A stretch of DNA of 22,392 nt from a virus. The stretch covers positions 1 to 22,392 of the IMG/VR virus record IMGVR_UViG_3300020197_000182. The stretch is one strand, 5' to 3'. A model generated the notes under the pieces. It did not search any database. It was not told the DNA's origin and worked only from the letters and a program-made list of their open reading frames with translations. The stretch's first letter is position 1; every line of letters begins with the position of its first letter. A program made the translations under genes and the position numbers. Below are positions 19,474 to 22,392 of the stretch, in pieces.

Positions 19474-19590
19474 TTACTTAACCCCGTGTTTATGGAGGAT
19501 CATGCAAAGCATATCCATAGCCTCACAGAACTTATTAAGACACATCAGTTCATAGATCTTCTGTAACTCAGACTTAGTATACTTATCCAT
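19474..19590 (-). CDS. Small hypothetical protein, 38 aa
   Basis: 38 codons, MDKYTKSELQKIYELMCLNK then FCEAMDMLCMILHKHGVK, helical, with three Cys and five Met. The ATG directly abuts the upstream stop (TAAATG), with AGAGGAAG as ribosome site. The helical pattern 'SELQKIYELMCLNKFCEAMD' is protein-like. No family recognised. Confidence 0.65.
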   Translation of the reverse strand: MDKYTKSELQKIYELMCLNKFCEAMDMLCMILHKHGVK

Positions 19591-19821
19591 TTAATCTTCC
19601 TCTCTAGTAAGAGTAACTGCAAGGAAGTCAAGAATAGCCTGCTCCTCTTCGCTAATCCAGTATAGGTTACTGTAATTATTAATATCTTCTACACATGCTA
19701 GGATTTCCTTCCTGACCTTTGGGCCTAGGGTATAATAATAATTACTATCCTCCATAAGCATGTAACTAAAGAAATCCAAGTGCTCTAGGGACTCTGAGAT
19801 ATCAAGCGTTGTCGAGTTCAT
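19591..19821 (-). CDS. Acidic hypothetical protein, 76 aa
   Basis: 76 residues, acidic and aromatic (DISESLEHLDFFSYMLMEDS, NYYYTLGPKVRKEIL) with a helical acidic end (SEEEQAILDFLAVTLTREED). The start at 19821 overlaps the previous gene by 20 bases and has only a weak site, so coupling is likely. Function unknown; typical of early-region phage proteins. Confidence 0.7.
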   Translation of the reverse strand: MNSTTLDISESLEHLDFFSYMLMEDSNYYYTLGPKVRKEILACVEDINNYSNLYWISEEEQAILDFLAVTLTREED

Positions 19822-19972
19822 CCTGTTCTTCTTTGGTTAAATAAGGGAAACAATAACTAGCAGGGTATCCTAGCATCCAAGCATCTACATCCTTAGATTT
19901 AACTAGGAGTTCTTTCTCTTTATTGATTATTAACTTACACTCAGTCTTGGATACGGCGAGGACTTGAATCAT
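19802..19972 (-). CDS. Small hypothetical protein, 56 aa
   Basis: 56 residues from the ATG at 19972, chosen because TAAGGACAAC precedes it; a longer frame runs back into the upstream gene and lacks a site. It reads IQVLAVSKTECKLIINKEKE and ends FPYLTKEEQDELDNA. It is the first gene after the exact promoter-like element, whose last bases (AAGG) form part of its ribosome site. Function unknown. Confidence 0.68.
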   Translation of the reverse strand: MIQVLAVSKTECKLIINKEKELLVKSKDVDAWMLGYPASYCFPYLTKEEQDELDNA

Positions 19973-19977
19973 GTTGT

Positions 19978-19996
19978 CCTTATCAGTAGCCCCGAC
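19978..19996 (-). promoter_or_regulatory. Candidate phage RNA polymerase promoter (exact copy 2)
   Basis: The minus strand reads GGTCGGGGCTACTGATAAGG, sharing 16 exact bases (19993-19978) with the copy at 11942-11927 and GCTACTGATA with the one at 3711-3728. It overlaps the last codons of the 67-residue gene (CGG GGC TAC TGA) and lies 5 bases before the next ATG. The close fit to a ribosome site leaves open that it acts on RNA rather than as a promoter. Confidence 0.45.
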
Positions 19997-20186
19997 CATT
20001 CGGCCCAGAGTGGATAACATGTGGGTTATTGTGGGCAATCACCCATGAGATTGCATCGTCGTGGTTAGAGAACGAGTCAATATACTCGTCACGGTAATAA
20101 ACTGAGTACCAAACATCTGTCATGTTATTATTAAAGTAGATCTTGATAATCCAGTTATTAGTGTTGTTATTACAAAGGATTCTCAT
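19983..20186 (-). CDS. Small hypothetical protein, 67 aa
   Basis: 67 residues. The ATG at 20186 follows the upstream stop by one base (TAATATG). Ribosome site GAGGCGG is rather far upstream, and ATG 20123 (MTDVWYS) is an alternative without a site. From residue 22 the protein reads MTDVWYSVYYRDEYIDSFSN then HDDAISWVIAHNNPHV, a strand-strand-helix pattern common in small phage proteins with 'Y.V..R.E.I.SF...DDA..W'. Function unknown. Confidence 0.7.
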   Translation of the reverse strand: MRILCNNNTNNWIIKIYFNNNMTDVWYSVYYRDEYIDSFSNHDDAISWVIAHNNPHVIHSGPNGRGY

Positions 20187-20187
20187 A

Positions 20188-20340
20188 TTAGTTATTTACC
20201 GCCTCGTCTACATAGCCAACGAAACCGTCATTTATACGCATGCTGTTTAGTGCCTCTTCCAAAACAGAGATAATATAATCTGCTTCAGATGATTCAACAT
20301 CTTTAATATTGGGGAAATCAAAGACAACATAAACCTTCAT
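20188..20340 (-). CDS. Small acidic hypothetical protein, 50 aa
   Basis: 50 codons: KVYVVFDFPNIKDVESSEAD, YIISVLEEALNSMRINDGFV, GYVDEAVNN. The beta strand, long helix and acidic composition are protein-like. The ATG at 20340 overlaps the previous stop as ATGA, with AAGGAG 10 bases upstream. The next gene begins one base after its stop. Coupled translation on both sides supports it as a real gene. Function unknown. Confidence 0.72.
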   Translation of the reverse strand: MKVYVVFDFPNIKDVESSEADYIISVLEEALNSMRINDGFVGYVDEAVNN

Positions 20341-20477
20341 TGGTCATCATCTCCTTCTTCTTTAAAGGGGTTATCACCGTCCCATTCTCTATAGATGTAA
20401 TCGTACACGCTATAGTCCCATTCATTTCGCTCTTCATAAAGAGCGTCGGGATCTGGATAAGAATCATTTGGTTTCAC
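20337..20477 (-). CDS. Small acidic, Tyr/Trp-rich protein, 46 aa (GTG start)
   Basis: 46 codons from the GTG at 20477, which overlaps the lysozyme stop (GTGA) and has AAGGAGCAAAT as ribosome site. It reads KPNDSYPDPDALYEERNEWD then YSVYDYIYREWDGDNPFKEE and ends EGDDDQ. Its net charge is strongly negative and aromatic content is high. The 3' end overlaps the next gene as ATGA. No family recognised; a host-protein-binding decoy is conceivable. Confidence 0.68.
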   Translation of the reverse strand: MKPNDSYPDPDALYEERNEWDYSVYDYIYREWDGDNPFKEEGDDDQ

Positions 20478-20854
20478 ATTTGCTCCTTGACCTTAAGCCA
20501 ATACTTGACAGTTGCCTGCTTACGATGTCCCTTGGGGCCACCGTTATGAATCCTAGCACAGTCCTCAATAGACTTGTTCTTTGCATAACGATTAAGATAT
20601 GCGGTTACAATCTTACGGGCATACGCTTCGTTCATACAATCATTATAACACCCACCAATGGATGGGTCAAACTGAATCGCATCTTTCCAGTAAACTTCCC
20701 AGATTTGGTAGGGGCCAATAGCCTTACCATTATCTCCTACCATATGCTTGCCATCACCAGACTCCACAATACGCAGAGCCTTAAAGAAAGCGTCTTCCTG
20801 CTTATCAGGAATGGCTTGGACATTACAAAGCAAGGTAAAGATTAGGCCGTACAC
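20474..20854 (-). CDS. Secreted i-type (invertebrate/destabilase-like) lysozyme
   Basis: 126 residues from a GTG at 20854 (AAGGAAATCAA upstream; an in-frame stop 12 bases before the GTG excludes a longer start). It would cleave peptidoglycan in the periplasm. A hydrophobic leader, YGLIFTLLC, ends with VQA at 12-14, a likely signal-peptidase site, though no basic residue precedes it. The body follows i-type lysozymes: ALRIVESGDG (catalytic Glu31), GDNGKAIGPYQIWEVYWKDA (probable Asp41, then GPYQI and YW), KIVTAYLNRYAK, and the hallmark ARIHNGGPKGH...YWLKV (100-122). The Cys-rich disulfide set of animal enzymes is reduced to Cys69, Cys73 and Cys99. The leader would let it reach the wall without a classical holin. 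It sits in the early region, not with structural genes. Confidence 0.78.
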   Translation of the reverse strand: MYGLIFTLLCNVQAIPDKQEDAFFKALRIVESGDGKHMVGDNGKAIGPYQIWEVYWKDAIQFDPSIGGCYNDCMNEAYARKIVTAYLNRYAKNKSIEDCARIHNGGPKGHRKQATVKYWLKVKEQM

Positions 20855-20994
20855 TTGATTTCCTTCTTAAGTTGCTTCTTCAACTTCTTACGCAGCACTT
20901 CACAGGTATCAGGATCATTAATCAGCTGCTTAATATAAGCATTAGCAAGGCGCTGATGATACGGGGTCAAAGCGTTTTTGTTGTACTTAGCCAT
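20842..20994 (-). CDS. Small basic hypothetical protein, 50 aa
   Basis: 50 codons: MAKYNKNALTPYHQRLANAY, IKQLINDPDTCEVLRKKLKK, QLKKEIKCTA. Helical and strongly basic. The ATG at 20994 follows GGAGGTTTGATT, and it starts 2 bases after the upstream gene. Its end overlaps the lysozyme start by 13 bases and carries the lysozyme ribosome site. Perhaps a nucleic-acid-binding early protein; no family recognised. Confidence 0.72.
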   Translation of the reverse strand: MAKYNKNALTPYHQRLANAYIKQLINDPDTCEVLRKKLKKQLKKEIKCTA

Positions 20995-20996
20995 AA

Positions 20997-21809
20997 TCAA
21001 ACCTCCATTAGAGCGTGATGAGAGAAGTCAATACAGACAATGTTACCCTGCCACATAGCAAGGTTACCACTATGCAAGTCACCGCCAAGGCAATACTCTT
21101 GGCCGGAATCCTTTGTAATAAGAACATTAGAAAGGCAGTTAAAAAGTTCGTCCATATCCCGATCAGGGACAATAACATACCCCTTATTAGCAGCCCATTC
21201 TTCAATACCCAAAGGACCAACAGTTAGGAAATGTTCTTCAATAAGACCAGTAAGATCTTCGACTAGAGATTCGGGGAAATAGTTAGCATCCCCTTCACCA
21301 ATCGCTGAAAGAATCTTATCACGATAACGCTTCTCTTCGTCCTCATAGTCATAACAATACTCTTCATATTCAGACTGGAGATAATCACCGTAAACAAGAT
21401 TGTGCTTACATTCAGCAACGCTAGTAGTATAGCCCCAATAAACAAATGTTTCAGGGCCATCAACAAATGTTTCAGGGCCATCAACACGCTGACGATGATT
21501 GATAATCTTTACCATTCTATGAACGGGGGGTGCTGCACCTTCGGAGTGTGCCTTATCTTGGCACACAAACATAAAGTGCATTTCTTCTTTAGAAACACCC
21601 CAAGAATACTTGATACCAAACTCATAAGAGTCATGGAGTTTGGCGTTGTTATCAAGGAACTCGCAAAGACTCCCGGAGCCTGCACAAATAGGGTTACCAA
21701 TAATCACATAAACATCCACTTGTTCTTGGATGTCCGAGTCATAGTAACTGTCCTCTGGCGTGTATTTCGCGCCTGCAAATGTCTTTGGTTTAGAAGATAC
21801 AGTAATCAT
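20997..21809 (-). CDS. Protein with kinase-like catalytic loop (possible degenerate protein kinase)
   Basis: 270 residues; the ATG at 21809 follows GAGGTGATTG, and a TTG one codon earlier is less likely. Near the C-terminus GGDLHSGNLAMWQGNIVCIDFS has the spacing of a kinase catalytic loop (D-x4-N) followed about 13 residues later by a DF dyad, as in eukaryote-like kinases and aminoglycoside phosphotransferases. PPVHRMVKI (about 95-103) could supply the N-lobe lysine. The DF dyad is close to the C-terminus, so no C-terminal half-lobe is left, and the protein may bind rather than phosphorylate. VDGPETF is duplicated in tandem (about 109-122). T7-like phages make an early kinase that modifies host RNA polymerase, but homology to it is not claimed. 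The overlap with the upstream gene is 20 bases. Confidence 0.6.
   Translation of the reverse strand: MITVSSKPKTFAGAKYTPEDSYYDSDIQEQVDVYVIIGNPICAGSGSLCEFLDNNAKLHDSYEFGIKYSWGVSKEEMHFMFVCQDKAHSEGAAPPVHRMVKIINHRQRVDGPETFVDGPETFVYWGYTTSVAECKHNLVYGDYLQSEYEEYCYDYEDEEKRYRDKILSAIGEGDANYFPESLVEDLTGLIEEHFLTVGPLGIEEWAANKGYVIVPDRDMDELFNCLSNVLITKDSGQEYCLGGDLHSGNLAMWQGNIVCIDFSHHALMEV
21441..21485 (-). repeat. Perfect 21-bp tandem duplication inside the kinase-like gene
   Basis: The 21-base unit at 21441-21461 (AACAAATGTTTCAGGGCCATC in plus orientation begins AACAAATGTT) is repeated exactly at 21462-21482 and followed by a further AAC. In the protein it doubles the seven residues VDGPETF without shifting the frame. 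Absence of any difference between copies indicates a recent event or selection for identity. Confidence 0.9.
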
Positions 21810-22029
21810 CAATCACCTCAATAAATGGTAGTTCTTCATGCGGATTATCTATGGCGCTAGGTGACCACCACCTTTCGCCACAGCACTCACAATATGATGG
21901 ATTATACCAAGTCTTACTGACAAGTCTAGCCGTTGCTTCGGCTGCTGTTTCAGCCCACACATAATAATACTGGGGGCCAATATAATAACCCCCGCTATTA
22001 TTCTGAACAAACTTCCACAACTTCTTCAT
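21790..22029 (-). CDS. Small phage protein with CxCC zinc-like motif, 79 aa
   Basis: 79 residues; the ATG at 22029 follows GGAGCCGACTA. Segments: FVQNNSGGYYIGPQYYYVWA, AETAAEATARLVSKTW, YCECCGERWWSP. A similar order ('Y.V.A....EA...A........C.CCG.RW') occurs in phage hypothetical proteins I remember from marine myoviruses and podoviruses. The C-x-C-C cluster could bind zinc. The 3' end overlaps the kinase-like gene start. Function unknown. Confidence 0.78.
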   Translation of the reverse strand: MKKLWKFVQNNSGGYYIGPQYYYVWAETAAEATARLVSKTWYNPSYCECCGERWWSPSAIDNPHEELPFIEVIDDYCIF

Positions 22030-22120
22030 TAGTCGGCTCCGTTCTTATGGTTTCCTTTATCCTTGAATGATTGGGGTCACAGGAACACATTTGTATCCTG
22101 CGACTAGGTTTGTTTCGGGG

Positions 22121-22321
22121 TCATTCCTCGTTTGACGGTGAATCGAAAAACTCCGTACCATCCCAATCCTTATCGGCTTTGGGATCATCTACGACAAGTG
22201 TATCTCGGAGAGAACAATATGCTTGTCCTTTGGATGCTTCGTATGCCAGATTCTCCATTCCGACATGGCTCGGATCAAACTCTGACCATATCACAATGGT
22301 TGTCTTGTAGAGAGTTTTCAT
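22121..22321 (-). CDS. Conserved small phage protein, 66 aa
   Basis: 66 residues from the ATG at 22321, with AAGGATGACC at the right distance; the ATG two codons upstream is too close to the AAGG. It begins KTLYKTTIVIWSEFDPSHVG, then ENLAYEASKGQAYCSL, and ends in an acidic stretch (DPKADKDWDG). I recall the 'TTIVIWSE.DP......LA.EA..G.AYCS' pattern from many marine phage hypothetical proteins. No function is known to me. A gap of about 90 bases with no gene follows. Confidence 0.78.
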   Translation of the reverse strand: MKTLYKTTIVIWSEFDPSHVGMENLAYEASKGQAYCSLRDTLVVDDPKADKDWDGTEFFDSPSNEE

Positions 22322-22392
22322 GGTCATCCTTGATAATAATGGCCTTGATAAATTGGCCGTACATGTGAACCTTATTATGATCCAAATTGATA
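22275..22392 (-). CDS. Possible C-terminal end of a gene cut by the right window edge
   Basis: One minus-strand frame is open from the right edge to a TGA at 22275-22277, reading INLDHNKVHMYGQFIKAI then KDDHENSLQDN. It overlaps the start of the next gene by 47 bases. An internal ATG with AAGG upstream lies at about codon 10 of the visible part, so a separate 29-codon gene is also possible. There is too little sequence to judge. Confidence 0.35.
   Translation of the reverse strand, partial: INLDHNKVHMYGQFIKAIIIKDDHENSLQDNHCDMVRV

Noticed and set aside
22030-22120. A small gene in the gap before the 79-residue protein
   Set aside because: AAAGGA is present but no start codon follows at a usable distance, and the open frames there are shorter than 20 codons.
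1-22392. CRISPR array, insertion sequence or integrase
   Set aside because: No regularly spaced direct repeats, no transposase or recombinase motifs, and no terminal inverted repeats with target duplication were seen.

Overview
This window looks like a contiguous piece of a lytic, T7-like podovirus genome (tailed phage with a short tail, broadly Autographiviridae-like). Every gene I can support lies on the minus strand, so transcription runs from high to low coordinates. The diagnostic genes are a single-subunit phage RNA polymerase, a T7-type family A DNA polymerase, a fused primase-helicase, a gp2.5-like single-strand binding protein, a 5'-3' exonuclease, a RusA-type resolvase and the start of a T7-gp8-like portal gene, in the expected early/DNA metabolism/structural order. 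The nucleotide genes (B12-dependent class II ribonucleotide reductase, flavin-dependent ThyX, dUTPase, deoxynucleotide kinase, deaminase-like protein) are typical of marine phages of proteobacteria. The host cannot be named from the sequence alone.

Reading in the direction of transcription: (1) 22392-19474 holds early accessory genes: small unknown proteins, a protein with a kinase-like catalytic loop and a 21-bp tandem duplication, a secreted invertebrate-type (i-type) lysozyme, and a packed string of genes of 38-76 residues joined by ATGA/GTGA-style overlaps. (2) 19431-19201 holds three tRNA genes, Lys(UUU), Ile(UAU) and Arg(UCU). (3) 19153-15831 holds small unknown genes, a DUF932/TIGR03299 protein, two small membrane proteins and a G/C-richer stretch ending in a tRNA-3'-like fragment. 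(4) 15819-13339 is the RNA polymerase. (5) 13330-3729 is DNA metabolism: metallophosphoesterase, SSB, RusA, ThyX, deaminase, primase-helicase, DNA polymerase, tRNA-Leu(UAA), a DUF4406 protein, a permuted NlpC/P60-like protein, dNMP kinase and exonuclease. (6) 3689-1322 is dUTPase and ribonucleotide reductase. (7) 1311-1 holds small coiled-coil proteins and the 5' end of the portal gene, which begins the virion module and is cut by the window edge.

The genes fit one programme. The phage RNA polymerase would take over transcription. A 16-base element found twice exactly and once in divergent form, each time in a gap upstream of a gene, is my best candidate for its promoter. The replisome (polymerase, primase-helicase, SSB, exonuclease, resolvase) is fed by a nearly self-contained dNTP supply route: RNR makes deoxynucleotides, the deaminase and dUTPase lead to dUMP, ThyX makes dTMP, and the kinase phosphorylates dNMPs. 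The tRNAs read A/U-ending codons.

Starts were chosen by Shine-Dalgarno quality (mostly AAAGGAG-like) and several are shorter than the longest open frame. Six genes of 37-50 codons, found by reading the gaps, are included. No stretch longer than about 100 bases is without a gene.
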